A program made the position numbers and the translations under genes. From JBBAGC01 sp964491265 (lineage in GTDB: Bacteria > Spirochaetota > UBA4802 > UBA5550): a DNA stretch of 64,000 nucleotides. The stretch spans positions 62,001-126,000 of the forward strand of contig CAZBFP010000010.1 of assembly GCA_964491265.1 (NCBI GenBank). The letters are read 5' to 3'. This document shows, in pieces, positions 1 to 7,944 of the stretch. Numbering within the stretch: the first letter of the stretch is position 1; every line of letters begins with the position of its first letter. Below the pieces are notes generated by a model. That model had not been told where the DNA came from and searched no databases. It saw only the letters and a list, made by a program, of their open reading frames with translations.

Positions 1-179
1 TTTATCAGTTCCAGCAGATTTGACTGTTCAGAAGTTAAAACAGATAAGTCATCCTCTTTGCTTCGGTCAAGAATTTCCTTGATTTTTAATTCTATTGAAA
101 GGAATTTTTCAAGAAGCTCATTTTTTTCATTTAGTTTTGTATTAATGAAAATTAAGGCAGAGCTTATATCATCCCTCAA
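1..179 (-). CDS. Partial coiled-coil protein downstream of fliS (possible FlgN/FliT-like chaperone)
   Basis: Only the N-terminal ~59 residues lie in the window; the gene runs off the left edge. The reading frame starts at a TTG (177-179) preceded by AAGGGAG at a normal distance and overlaps the fliS stop codon, so the two are translationally coupled. The peptide is Leu/Glu/Lys rich (for example LNEKNELLEKFLSIELKIKE) and looks helical. Position after fliS and composition suggest a small flagellar export chaperone of the FlgN/FliT kind, but the fragment has no diagnostic motif, so the function is an inference. Confidence 0.5.
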   Translation of the reverse strand, partial: MRDDISSALIFINTKLNEKNELLEKFLSIELKIKEILDRSKEDDLSVLTSEQSNLLELI

Positions 180-600
180 TACTGAAACTCCCTTTTGATC
201 CGATATTGATATTTTTGTCCGATTTTGTTTCATTTGCAGAAATCTGATCCCAGGCTTCCCGCATCTCCTTAAGGAGTTTGATTGTATGAGTAATAATTAC
301 CGGGTCTTTTTTAATATTAGCTTCAAGGAGCTGCTTTTTAAAATACATATAAAGGCTGAAAAGGTTTCTGGAAATTTCACCCCCCTCATCCATATTAAGA
401 GAGAGAAGGAGTTCAGTGATTATATCCTGTGCTTTGATAATGTTATTGTTAACAATATCATATTTCTTAGGCTCTATGTTTTCAAGAGCAATAGTAAGAA
501 ATTTTATGGCACCATCGTAGAGCATTACAATCAGTTTACCCTGGTTAGCAGTAGTAATCTGAGTTGTTTTATATTGATTATATGGATTTTTGTTTAACAC
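169..600 (-). CDS. fliS: Flagellar export chaperone FliS
   Basis: The protein is 143 aa, the usual FliS size, and opens with NPYNQYKTTQITTANQGKL followed by VMLYDGAIKFL, the classical FliS N-terminal pattern. FliS binds the C-terminus of flagellin in the cytoplasm and prevents premature polymerisation before export. The start is GTG (598-600) with a G-rich Shine-Dalgarno about 8 nt upstream. It overlaps the next gene on the same strand, which may be another chaperone. A sigma-28-like promoter lies at 649-676. Family assignment is firm; flagellin itself is not in this window. Confidence 0.93.
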   Translation of the reverse strand: MLNKNPYNQYKTTQITTANQGKLIVMLYDGAIKFLTIALENIEPKKYDIVNNNIIKAQDIITELLLSLNMDEGGEISRNLFSLYMYFKKQLLEANIKKDPVIITHTIKLLKEMREAWDQISANETKSDKNINIGSKGSFSIEG

Positions 601-648
601 CTATTCAACCCCATGACTCGTTATTTAATATCTCTTATGTTAAATATA

Positions 649-676
649 TTATCGTATATTAAACATAACAACTTTA
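649..676 (-). promoter_or_regulatory. Sigma-28 (FliA)-like promoter of fliS
   Basis: On the minus strand TAAAGTTG (669-676) is followed after 12 nt by TACGATAA (649-656). The flagellar sigma-28 consensus is TAAAGTTT-N11-GCCGATAA, so both boxes match well with one extra spacer base. It sits ~50 nt upstream of the fliS GTG. This is a pattern match, with support from the flagellar function of the downstream gene. Confidence 0.6.
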
Positions 677-744
677 CCTGATAAATCGATTAAAAGATAA
701 GCTGAAAAAATAATTTCCACCAGTCCATATTTTATGATGCGGAA

Positions 745-1632
745 TCACTTAGACAGCACTTTTTGAATTTTTGAGAGAATTTCATTATATTTCGCCAGGG
801 TTCCTTCAACAATGTCTGATGGAAGCGGAGGCGGAGGGGAGTTTTTGTCCCATGATGTGGTTTCAAGGTAATCTCTGATATACTGTTTATCATAACTTAC
901 AGGGGATTCTCCGGTTTGATATTGTGTTAAATCCCAGAATCTGGAGCTGTCAGGCGTAAGTATTTCGTCAATTAAGATGATCTCATTGTTGAGATAGCCG
1001 AATTCAAGCTTTGTATCAGCAAGAATAATCCCAGCTTCTTTCATAACTTTTTCACCAGATTCATAAATCTCAATTGTTACTCTTTTCAGAAGTTCAGCAT
1101 CCTCTCTTCCGATAGACTCTATTACTTTATCAAAAGAGATGTTTATATCATGCCCATGATCCTCTTTTGTTGCAGGGGTAAAGAACGGTTTCTCAAATTT
1201 TTCCGCAAGCATTAGACCGGGGGGGAGTTTAATACCGGAGATTTCACCCTTTTCACTATATTCTTTCCATCCTCCGCCTATGATGTATCCTCTGGCAACG
1301 CATTCAAAATCGATACGCTTTGTTTTTTTAACAATAACAGACCTGTCTTTAAAGAATTCCGGGTAATCTGAATATGGTTTAGGGAATGAACTGAAATTAT
1401 CCTCAACAATATGGTTTTTAATCACTTTCAGATTTTTGAACCATAGATTTGAAATTGAATTGAGCACTATCCCTTTGCCGGGAATACCATTTGGGAAAAT
1501 GTAATCAAAAGCGGAAATACGGTCTGTGGAAACAATAAGCATATGTTCATCATCTACAGGATAAAGATCCCTTACCTTTCCGCTGTATATTTTTTTAACT
1601 TCCGGAATCTCAATGTGCGTTAGTGGTGTCAT
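745..1632 (-). CDS. purC: Phosphoribosylaminoimidazole-succinocarboxamide synthase (SAICAR synthase)
   Basis: This 295-aa protein catalyses the ATP-dependent ligation of aspartate to CAIR in de novo purine synthesis. The N-terminal SGKVRDLY nucleotide-binding motif (about residues 17-24) and STDRISAFD (about 35-43) are textbook PurC, and DSSRFWDL is present near residue 230. The length fits the longer yeast-like class of PurC (~300 aa) rather than the 235-240 aa E. coli type. The gene starts 7 nt after gatB on the same strand, so the two are probably co-transcribed. No other pur gene is in the window. Confidence 0.96.
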   Translation of the reverse strand: MTPLTHIEIPEVKKIYSGKVRDLYPVDDEHMLIVSTDRISAFDYIFPNGIPGKGIVLNSISNLWFKNLKVIKNHIVEDNFSSFPKPYSDYPEFFKDRSVIVKKTKRIDFECVARGYIIGGGWKEYSEKGEISGIKLPPGLMLAEKFEKPFFTPATKEDHGHDINISFDKVIESIGREDAELLKRVTIEIYESGEKVMKEAGIILADTKLEFGYLNNEIILIDEILTPDSSRFWDLTQYQTGESPVSYDKQYIRDYLETTSWDKNSPPPPLPSDIVEGTLAKYNEILSKIQKVLSK

Positions 1633-1639
1633 TTATTAT

Positions 1640-3079
1640 TTACCCATTTAATTTTTTTATGAGAATTTCATTAACAATCTGCGGGTTAGCTTTCCCTTTC
1701 GATTCTTTCATTACCTGACCCACAAGAAACCCGAGAGCCTTCGATTTACCGCTTCTGAAATCTTCAACTGACTGTGCATTAGAATCTAAAACTGAATCAA
1801 TTATTTTTTCAATTTCACCGCTGTCTGATACCTGGCGAAGACCTTTTTTTTCTATTATTTCATCAGGACTTAACCCTGTTTCAATCATATCTTTGAAAAC
1901 AGTTTTTGCAATTTTACCATTGATTGTATTGTTCTCAACAAGCTGAAGTAAAGATGCCAGCTTCTCTGCAGTAACAGGGAAATTATCAATTTCTTCAAGT
2001 TCTTCAATCTGCCCAAGGAGTTCACTCATAATCCAGTTTGATGCTTTCTTTGGATCAATTTTGAGATTAACTACCTTTTCATAATATTCAGCCAGCTGTC
2101 TTACTGATGTGAGCACTGCAGCATCATATTCAGGTATTACATACTCTGAAATAAAGCGTTCCTTTTTTGCATCAGGGAGTTCAGGGAGTCCTGCTTTCAG
2201 TTCACTGATATATGCATCATCTATTATTATCGGCGGAAGATCAGGGTCGGGGAAATATCTGTAATCGTGTGCATCCTCCTTTGACCTCATGCTGTAGGTT
2301 TTCATAAGGTCCGCATTCCAGAGTCGTGTTTCCTGTATAATGCTTTTGATTTCACCCGCTTCAGCAAGATCCACCTGTCTGGCAAACTCATAATCAATGG
2401 CAGCCTTTACAAATTTAAAGGAGTTGAGATTTTTTATCTCCACTTTTTCACCAAGCTTTGTTTCACCTTTCTCGCGGATGGAAATATTAACATCGCATCT
2501 GAGGCTCCCTTCCTCCATGTTAACGTCAGATACATCAGTATATTTCATAATAGTTTTAATTTTCTGCAGGTATTCATAGGCTTCATCAGCGCTCCGCATA
2601 TCAGGATCGGATACTATTTCCGCCAGGGGCACGCCTGTTCGGTTAAGGTCAACATAGGAATTGGGATCTGAGCTGTCTTCGCTGTGAACCAGTTTACCAG
2701 CATCCTCTTCAAGGTGAAGCCTGGTAATTCCGATACGTTTTTTTTCACCCTTATTTTCAATATCAACATATCCCTGCAGGCATACAGGGCGGTCATACTG
2801 GGATATCTGGTATGCCTTGGGAAGATCGGGGTAAAAATAATTTTTTCTATCAAATTTGCTGTAATGTGCAATATCACAATTCAGGGCTAATCCGGCAGTA
2901 ATACCTTTTTTTAATACATCATTATTCAGTACAGGAAGAACACCGGGAAGCCCCAGGCACACAGGGCATGTCTGGCTGTTGGGCGGGGAGCCGAATCTGG
3001 TAGAACATCCGCAGAAAATTTTAGTGTCGGTTTTAAGCTGGACATGAACTTCAAGTCCTATTACAGGTTCAAACTCCAT
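1640..3079 (-). CDS. gatB: Aspartyl/glutamyl-tRNA(Asn/Gln) amidotransferase subunit B
   Basis: GatB (479 aa) is the kinase/transamidation subunit of the GatCAB complex that converts Glu-tRNA(Gln) or Asp-tRNA(Asn) to the amidated form. The protein begins EFEPVIGLEVHVQL, contains FCGCS and TCPVCLGLPG (paired cysteines, the zinc-type GatB), DLNRTGVPLAEIVSDPD, and a C-terminal YqeY-like helical tail ending in NPQIVNEILIKKL. GAGGAT precedes the ATG at a good distance. gatA and gatC are not adjacent, so they must lie elsewhere. It leads the gatB-purC transcription unit. Confidence 0.97.
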   Translation of the reverse strand: MEFEPVIGLEVHVQLKTDTKIFCGCSTRFGSPPNSQTCPVCLGLPGVLPVLNNDVLKKGITAGLALNCDIAHYSKFDRKNYFYPDLPKAYQISQYDRPVCLQGYVDIENKGEKKRIGITRLHLEEDAGKLVHSEDSSDPNSYVDLNRTGVPLAEIVSDPDMRSADEAYEYLQKIKTIMKYTDVSDVNMEEGSLRCDVNISIREKGETKLGEKVEIKNLNSFKFVKAAIDYEFARQVDLAEAGEIKSIIQETRLWNADLMKTYSMRSKEDAHDYRYFPDPDLPPIIIDDAYISELKAGLPELPDAKKERFISEYVIPEYDAAVLTSVRQLAEYYEKVVNLKIDPKKASNWIMSELLGQIEELEEIDNFPVTAEKLASLLQLVENNTINGKIAKTVFKDMIETGLSPDEIIEKKGLRQVSDSGEIEKIIDSVLDSNAQSVEDFRSGKSKALGFLVGQVMKESKGKANPQIVNEILIKKLNG

Positions 3080-3190
3080 ATTATCCTCATTTTTTATTAT
3101 ACTTGATTTTATTTAAGGAACAAATATTGACTCTTTTTGTCAAGTAAAGTAAAGGGAAGATATAAATCAAAAATATAATTTCAATTAATT

Positions 3191-3313
3191 TTGGTATTTA
3201 TTCCTAAACTTATTATTGTGAAGAAATGCTCTATTATCCCCGCCGCCGAATGCGGCGGGGATATAAAATAGTCCATTTTTACACTAAAATATATTTTCAG
3301 GAATTAACATTGA
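3191..3313 (+). repeat. MITE-like element, copy 1
   Basis: Copy of the 121-124 bp family: left end TATTTATTCCTAAAC, central GC-rich hairpin CCCCGCCGC/GCGGCGGGG (3238-3260), right end CAGGAATTAACATTGA. The 8-mer TTAATTTT occurs at 3185-3192 and again at 3314-3321, directly flanking the element, as a target-site duplication would. It lies between divergently transcribed gatB and the gene at 3373. Confidence 0.85.
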
Positions 3314-3372
3314 TTAATTTTAAATGTTTGATATTTTCAAATCGATATTCATTTTTAAGGTAGAAATATATT

Positions 3373-3840
3373 ATGCTCAAAGAGCTTAAAGTCAGTACTT
3401 TTGTTTTTATTATCGCAGCTCTATTTGCTTCAGGTTTAGCAATTGGCGGATTTCTGGGGAGAACTTCTCTGAAGAAGGTAGCATCAGGTGAAATAACTGC
3501 AGCACTGGTTCTCTTTAATCCTTCATCAGTATATATTGATACTGTAAAACTTTTAAACAGCAGGGACCCGTTTAAGCGGTTAAGCGGATATTACGCCTAT
3601 GCTGATACCAGGCTTATTGACCTGGATTATTTATACAAACGGTTTACTGAAGAGGAGTCTCCTGTTATTAAAAATACAATTATCTGGGCAGCGTCACGAA
3701 GTGAGAAAACCGATGATGTTATAATTTTTTTTAAAAAAGTATATAAAATTGGGAGTAAAAGAAATCAGGAATTCATATTAAATTATATTGAAACTATAGA
3801 CGCTGAATTATATAATGATTTTATTGAAAAAGTGAAGTAA
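3373..3840 (+). CDS. Membrane-anchored HEAT-like protein of unknown function
   Basis: This is a 155-aa protein I do not recognise by name. It has a short basic N-terminus and one strong membrane segment (about residues 8-28, VSTFVFIIAALFASGLAIGG). A soluble helical part follows, whose spacing (DPFKRLSGYYAYADTRL, SPVIKNTIIWAASRS) resembles HEAT-type helical pairs. It is probably an inner-membrane protein with its C-terminus outside the cytoplasm. The gene is bracketed by repeat copies 1 and 2 and looks monocistronic. The Shine-Dalgarno is weak (TAAGG about 12 nt upstream). Confidence 0.7.
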   Translation: MLKELKVSTFVFIIAALFASGLAIGGFLGRTSLKKVASGEITAALVLFNPSSVYIDTVKLLNSRDPFKRLSGYYAYADTRLIDLDYLYKRFTEEESPVIKNTIIWAASRSEKTDDVIIFFKKVYKIGSKRNQEFILNYIETIDAELYNDFIEKVK

Positions 3841-3850
3841 TCATTTTAAA

Positions 3851-3972
3851 TCAGTCTTAAATTTTTAATTTTTATTTTAATTAAAATGCTCTAATATCCC
3901 CGCCGCCGAAGGCGGCGGGGATATGGGAAACATCATTATTGAACTAAAAAATATCTTTAGGAATAATTACTT
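3851..3972 (+). repeat. MITE-like element, copy 2
   Basis: A 122-bp copy running from TCAGTCTTAAAT to AGGAATAATTACTT, with the central hairpin CCCCGCCGCC-GAA-GGCGGCGGGG. The 8-mer ATTTTAAA is present exactly on both sides (3843-3850 and 3973-3980). This is the cleanest target-site duplication of the set, and it fixes the element ends. Confidence 0.9.
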
Positions 3973-4003
3973 ATTTTAAATATATAATTCTACAGGAGAT
4001 CAT

Positions 4004-4366
4004 ATGAAAAAAATTATATCATTGATGGTAGTTTCTTTACTGCTTTTAATAGCAGCCTGTTCCTCGAAACCTGAAGGGATGGTTACATCTGTACCCTCTT
4101 TAATTAAAGAGGGGTTTATCAGCAATACAGAATATGAAATAATCTGCCGCGGCTTCCCGAAAGAAGGGCTTGAAGGGGTACAGAAGGATGAGTCCGCTAA
4201 AAGGGCCGCTCTTCTTAATGCCTATTATTTTACCAGGCTTAAATTTGATGATACTGTAATTCCGGACAGGGATGGAAAAGCTGAAAGATTTGTCATTAAT
4301 CAGGATCATGCTGTTGTTTATTATACAATATCTAAGCCTGGTTTGAAATCGAGAGTCAAAAAGTAA
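4004..4366 (+). CDS. Small lipoprotein of unknown function
   Basis: The 120-aa product starts MKKIISLMVVSLLLLIAACSS, a lipoprotein signal peptide with lipobox LIAAC. The lipidated cysteine would be residue 19 and the mature protein would be attached to a membrane. The mature part (FPKEGLEGVQKDESAKRAA, followed by YYFTRLKF) resembles small LPP20/FlgT-N-like lipoproteins in which a conserved Ala-rich helix follows E-G-x-x-G, but I cannot name a family. AGGAG precedes the ATG by 5 nt. It is flanked by repeat copies 2 and 3. Confidence 0.85.
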   Translation: MKKIISLMVVSLLLLIAACSSKPEGMVTSVPSLIKEGFISNTEYEIICRGFPKEGLEGVQKDESAKRAALLNAYYFTRLKFDDTVIPDRDGKAERFVINQDHAVVYYTISKPGLKSRVKK

Positions 4367-4373
4367 TACAGTT

Positions 4374-4495
4374 TCAGTGTTAAATCCTTAATTTTTATTT
4401 GAATTAAAATACTCTAATATCCCCGCTGCCGAATGCGGCGTGGATATACAAATCAGCATTATTGTACTAAAATATATCTTCAGGAATAATTACTG
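4374..4495 (+). repeat. MITE-like element, copy 3
   Basis: A 122-bp copy from TCAGTGTTAAATCCT to AGGAATAATTACTG. The central hairpin carries substitutions (CCCCGCTGCC / GCGGCGTGG). The flanking 8-mers ATACAGTT (4366-4373) and ATACAGTG (4496-4503) match at 7 of 8 positions. Confidence 0.85.
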
Positions 4496-4612
4496 ATACA
4501 GTGTATAATAAAAGAATAACTGCAGACCCGATTCATCCCGCATCAGTGGAGTTTCCGGTATGTATCTTTTGCGAAATATTTAAATTATAATTAAAATATA
4601 CAGGTGATATTT

Positions 4613-5863
4613 ATGACCGGTCAGGAATATATTAATGATCTCTGCCTCAATGCAAAATCTTCAGCTTCAGTTATCTCCCGGTTAAAAACAAATGAGAAGA
4701 ACCGGATTCTTGGCCGTATAGCAGAACAGCTAAGGGTTAAAGCCGTTGATATTGTTTCTGAAAATAAAAAGGATTTGGAGGAAGCTGAAAAGAATGGTGT
4801 GTCAAAGGCTTTTTATGACAGACTCCTTCTCGACAGTAAAAGAATTGAAGCAATGGCAGTCTCTGTTGAGGAGATCGCAATGCTTGAAGATCCTGTTGGT
4901 AGAATTGAGGATATGAAAACAAGACCTTCCGGAATACGAGTGGGGCGAATGCGTGTCCCTCTCGGCGTAATTGCTGTAATTTATGAGTCCAGGCCTAATG
5001 TTACAATTGATATTGCAGCCCTCTGCATTAAGTCGGGCAACTCTGTCATATTAAGGGGTGGGGAGGAGTCGATCCATTCAAACATGATTCTAAGCGAAAT
5101 TGTCCGCAATGTTCTTGAAGATGAGGGATACGATAAAAATGGCGTAATTCTTATGTCTAACCTGGATAGAGCGCTTGTGCCCATGCTTCTTAAACGTGAT
5201 GATGCAATTGACATTGTAATACCAAGAGGGGGGGAAGGGCTCGTAAAGATGGTTACTGAAGAATCGAGAATACCCTTAATCAAGCATGAGAAGGGTGTTT
5301 GTCATCTTTTTATTGACCAGAGTGCTGATGAATCAACTGCAAATTCAATTGCAGTAAATGCCAAGGTGCAGAGACCTGGGGTATGCAATGCAATCGAAAC
5401 ACTGCTTATACATGAAAAATATCCGCACATTAAAAGTCTTATAGAGGGTCTTCTGGAAAATAATGTTGAAGTAAGGGGCTGTGCCAGAACTGCAGCAATT
5501 AATCCGGAGCGGATAAAACCAGCTGATGAAAGTGACTGGGGCATGGAGTATCTTGACCTTATTATTTCAGTCAGAATAGTCAGTTCATTTGATGAAGCTA
5601 TTGAGCATATAGCTCTTTATAATTCCGGGCATACTGAAGCAATAGTTACAAACAGTTATGCAAATTCTGAGCGTTTTTTAAAAGAGGTTGATTCTGCTGC
5701 TGTAATGGTGAATGCATCAACAAGATTCCATGATGGCGGAGAGTTCGGTCTTGGAGCTGAAGTGGGCATATCAACACAGAAGCTTCATGCCAGAGGGGTT
5801 ATGGGTATTGAAGGGCTTACCACTCTTAAATATATTGTTTATGGAAATGGTGAGATAAGGTAA
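4613..5863 (+). CDS. proA: Glutamate-5-semialdehyde dehydrogenase (gamma-glutamyl phosphate reductase)
   Basis: ProA (416 aa) reduces gamma-glutamyl phosphate to glutamate semialdehyde with NADPH in proline synthesis. Visible motifs are YESRPNVTIDIAALCIKSGN, ILRGGEE, and the catalytic-cysteine segment RPGVCNAIETLLIH. The C-terminus has FGLGAEVGISTQKLHARGVMG. I chose the ATG at 4613 because AGGTG lies 7 nt upstream; an in-frame GTG at 4604 coincides with that Shine-Dalgarno and is unlikely to be used. The gene is followed one base later by nadD. Its partner proB is about 21 kb away, whereas in many bacteria they are adjacent. Confidence 0.96.
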   Translation: MTGQEYINDLCLNAKSSASVISRLKTNEKNRILGRIAEQLRVKAVDIVSENKKDLEEAEKNGVSKAFYDRLLLDSKRIEAMAVSVEEIAMLEDPVGRIEDMKTRPSGIRVGRMRVPLGVIAVIYESRPNVTIDIAALCIKSGNSVILRGGEESIHSNMILSEIVRNVLEDEGYDKNGVILMSNLDRALVPMLLKRDDAIDIVIPRGGEGLVKMVTEESRIPLIKHEKGVCHLFIDQSADESTANSIAVNAKVQRPGVCNAIETLLIHEKYPHIKSLIEGLLENNVEVRGCARTAAINPERIKPADESDWGMEYLDLIISVRIVSSFDEAIEHIALYNSGHTEAIVTNSYANSERFLKEVDSAAVMVNASTRFHDGGEFGLGAEVGISTQKLHARGVMGIEGLTTLKYIVYGNGEIR

Positions 5864-5864
5864 A

Positions 5865-6452
5865 ATGAAACGAACCGGAATATTCGGCGGAACCTTTAAT
5901 CCTGTACATGCGGGGCATCTGATTAATCTTGAGTTCATCAGGAGCGAGCTTGAACTTGACAGGGTGCTTCTTATACCAGCCAGGGAGCCGGTGCATAAAA
6001 CCATTACTGATAGAATAGCGCCTTCTGAGAGGCTTGAGATGGTAAAGATCGCGATAGCCGGGAATCCATTTTTTGAAGCATCATCTTTAGAAATAGAAAG
6101 GGACCAGTCTTCATATACCCTCTACACCATCAATGATCTTTTGACAATATACCCTGATGATGAATTTTTTCTTATAATAGGATCTGACTCGTTTAATGAA
6201 CTTGACACATGGAAGTCTTATGTGGAGATTCTGAAATCTATTAATATTGCGGTAATGAAACGCCCCGGTGATCCACACCTGAGAGAGGACCTTACAGCAA
6301 TATCAAAAAATGTTATTATCGTAGAAAACCCGGAAATTGGTATAAGTTCAACTATGATACGGGAAAGGGTAAAGCTGGGTAAAAGTATAAGATATCTTGT
6401 ATCTGATCCGGTAATTGAATATATAGATGCCAGGGGGTTGTACAAAAATTGA
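5865..6452 (+). CDS. nadD: Nicotinate-nucleotide adenylyltransferase
   Basis: NadD (195 aa) transfers AMP to nicotinate mononucleotide in NAD synthesis. The N-terminal nucleotidyltransferase signature GTFNPVHAGHL (about residues 9-19) and the C-terminal ISSTMIRERV motif are intact. The ATG lies immediately after the proA stop codon, and the end overlaps the next gene by 4 nt, so proA-nadD-LCP-rsfS is a tight operon. The nadD/rsfS association is common in bacteria. Confidence 0.95.
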   Translation: MKRTGIFGGTFNPVHAGHLINLEFIRSELELDRVLLIPAREPVHKTITDRIAPSERLEMVKIAIAGNPFFEASSLEIERDQSSYTLYTINDLLTIYPDDEFFLIIGSDSFNELDTWKSYVEILKSINIAVMKRPGDPHLREDLTAISKNVIIVENPEIGISSTMIRERVKLGKSIRYLVSDPVIEYIDARGLYKN

Positions 6453-7552
6453 TTAAGAGAATTTCAGCGCTGGTAGCAGCTTTATTGATAATCATGATTA
6501 CATTTTTTGCCATAAATCAATATCGGAAAAGTACAAGAAATATTGTTGATGTGATTGCTTCAAAAAATGACCTGGTAAATGTACTTGTTGCAGGTATAAA
6601 TTCCTACAAGGATGATACCTTTGTATTCTTTGCTGTTATTTCAGTGAACCCGGCTAATGGTAATTGCGGTATTACGCTTATACCCCCTAATTACGGGGTC
6701 TTCATGAATGATGATGGTTCTATAATAAAAAAAATATCGGAAATAGATTTTTATTATTACAACAGGATCAGGTTTTCTCTAAAAAAGGATCTTGGGCTTG
6801 ATGTCCCATTTTATGTTAAGCTGTATTCACCCGATGTTATACGCACAGTGGATCTAATAGGCGGAGTAAATATATTTTCCATTGATCAGGCTCCCGGAGT
6901 GAGCAATATGAAATTCGGGCTCAATTATCTGGATGGTGTTAAAACGATGCAGTATATAAACTCCACCAGAGATGGATCAATATTTATAAAATATGACAGA
7001 ATTCTTGATGTTCTAATGAGTCTTTATTATGATGTAAATCTTCGGGATTTATACAAAAATCCTCTTTTTCTGGCTGAAGTTTTTAAAAGTATTAAAACCA
7101 ATATGCTCCCCAGAGAGATTTATACTATATCCGGGATGTTGAATGATAAAGGTGATTTTTATGCTTCACTGATGCCTGGCGGTTACAGCAGCGAATATTA
7201 TGTTGTTGATGAGATCAGTTTTAAGTCCTACCAGCAGGATTTTCTTATGCCCATTGCGGTGGACGAAATTGCAGAGGGCGAAATAAAAATTAAAATATTA
7301 AATGGTACCTCGGTACCCGGACTTGCCAGACAATTAAGGAACTCACTAATCAGGGATGGCCTTAATGTGGTAGAATTCGGCACTTCATCCTATCCTCAGA
7401 TGACTGAATCGGTAATAATCTGCCGTAAGTCCGATTTTTATGCAGCAGACCAGGTCGCAGGGAAAACAGGAATCAGAAATATTTATTTTGTTAATGACAG
7501 TACTCAGTTTAACAATCTGCTCATTATTATTGGAGATGATCTGGCAAAATGA
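6449..7552 (+). CDS. Degenerate LytR-CpsA-Psr (LCP) protein with LytR C-terminal domain
   Basis: The protein is 367 aa and starts at a TTG overlapping the nadD stop. It has an N-terminal signal anchor (about residues 3-22), then an LCP-like domain (DLVNVLVAGINSYKDDTFVF..., DLIGGVNIF, YLDGVKTMQYINSTRDGS) and a LytR_C domain from about residue 275 (IKIKILNGTSVPGLARQLRN). LCP enzymes attach glycopolymers to peptidoglycan outside the membrane. Here the usual IPRDT arginine motif reads IPPNYG and the R-x-R-Q region reads KYDRIL, so key phosphate-binding arginines seem lost. The operon position nadD-LCP-rsfS matches other spirochaete-type genomes; the catalytic role is doubtful. Confidence 0.82.
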   Translation: MIKRISALVAALLIIMITFFAINQYRKSTRNIVDVIASKNDLVNVLVAGINSYKDDTFVFFAVISVNPANGNCGITLIPPNYGVFMNDDGSIIKKISEIDFYYYNRIRFSLKKDLGLDVPFYVKLYSPDVIRTVDLIGGVNIFSIDQAPGVSNMKFGLNYLDGVKTMQYINSTRDGSIFIKYDRILDVLMSLYYDVNLRDLYKNPLFLAEVFKSIKTNMLPREIYTISGMLNDKGDFYASLMPGGYSSEYYVVDEISFKSYQQDFLMPIAVDEIAEGEIKIKILNGTSVPGLARQLRNSLIRDGLNVVEFGTSSYPQMTESVIICRKSDFYAADQVAGKTGIRNIYFVNDSTQFNNLLIIIGDDLAK

Positions 7553-7944
7553 AATTGGATGCACCTGACATTATAAAATCAATGTATAGCCTGGGCAGAG
7601 ACTGTATTGAGCTTCTTGACCTGAAAAAAGGGGGAAACCCTGTTTTTATGGATCTGAGAGATGTGAACAGTTATCTTGATTTTTTTATAATTGTAACCGG
7701 GAATTCGCAGCTTCACTGCAGGGCCCTTGCAAGAGAAGCTGTAAGATTTTTAGCTGGAAAGGGCTTAAAAGAGAAAGGTAAACCGGATTATAATTCTCCA
7801 TGGATTATACTTGATCATGGAGATTTAATAGTACATGTTTTTTCAGAAGAAGCACGTTCTTATTATAATCTGGAGAAACTATGGGCAGATGCGGAAATAA
7901 TACGATTAAACCAGAAGGGGGAATTATATGAATCAGGGGAATGA
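7549..7944 (+). CDS. rsfS: Ribosomal silencing factor RsfS
   Basis: This is a 131-aa RsfS/Iojap family protein. It binds L14 on the large subunit and blocks subunit joining when nutrients are short. Visible family features are VFMDLRDVNSYLDFFIIVTG, NSQLHCRALA, SPWIILDHGDLIVHVF and the terminal YYNLEKLWADAEII. The start ATG overlaps the stop of the preceding LCP gene (AATGA). The gene overlaps the next one by 17 nt. Confidence 0.95.
   Translation: MKLDAPDIIKSMYSLGRDCIELLDLKKGGNPVFMDLRDVNSYLDFFIIVTGNSQLHCRALAREAVRFLAGKGLKEKGKPDYNSPWIILDHGDLIVHVFSEEARSYYNLEKLWADAEIIRLNQKGELYESGE

Noticed and set aside
3231..3267. GC-rich hairpins of the repeats as ordinary intrinsic terminators
   Set aside because: No U-tract follows the core, they also occur upstream of genes and between divergent genes, and they are part of a larger element with terminal repeats.
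3185..4503. Three regularly spaced repeats as a CRISPR-like array
   Set aside because: Spacings are irregular (0.5-0.7 kb), units are ~122 bp palindromes with target duplications, and genes lie between them.
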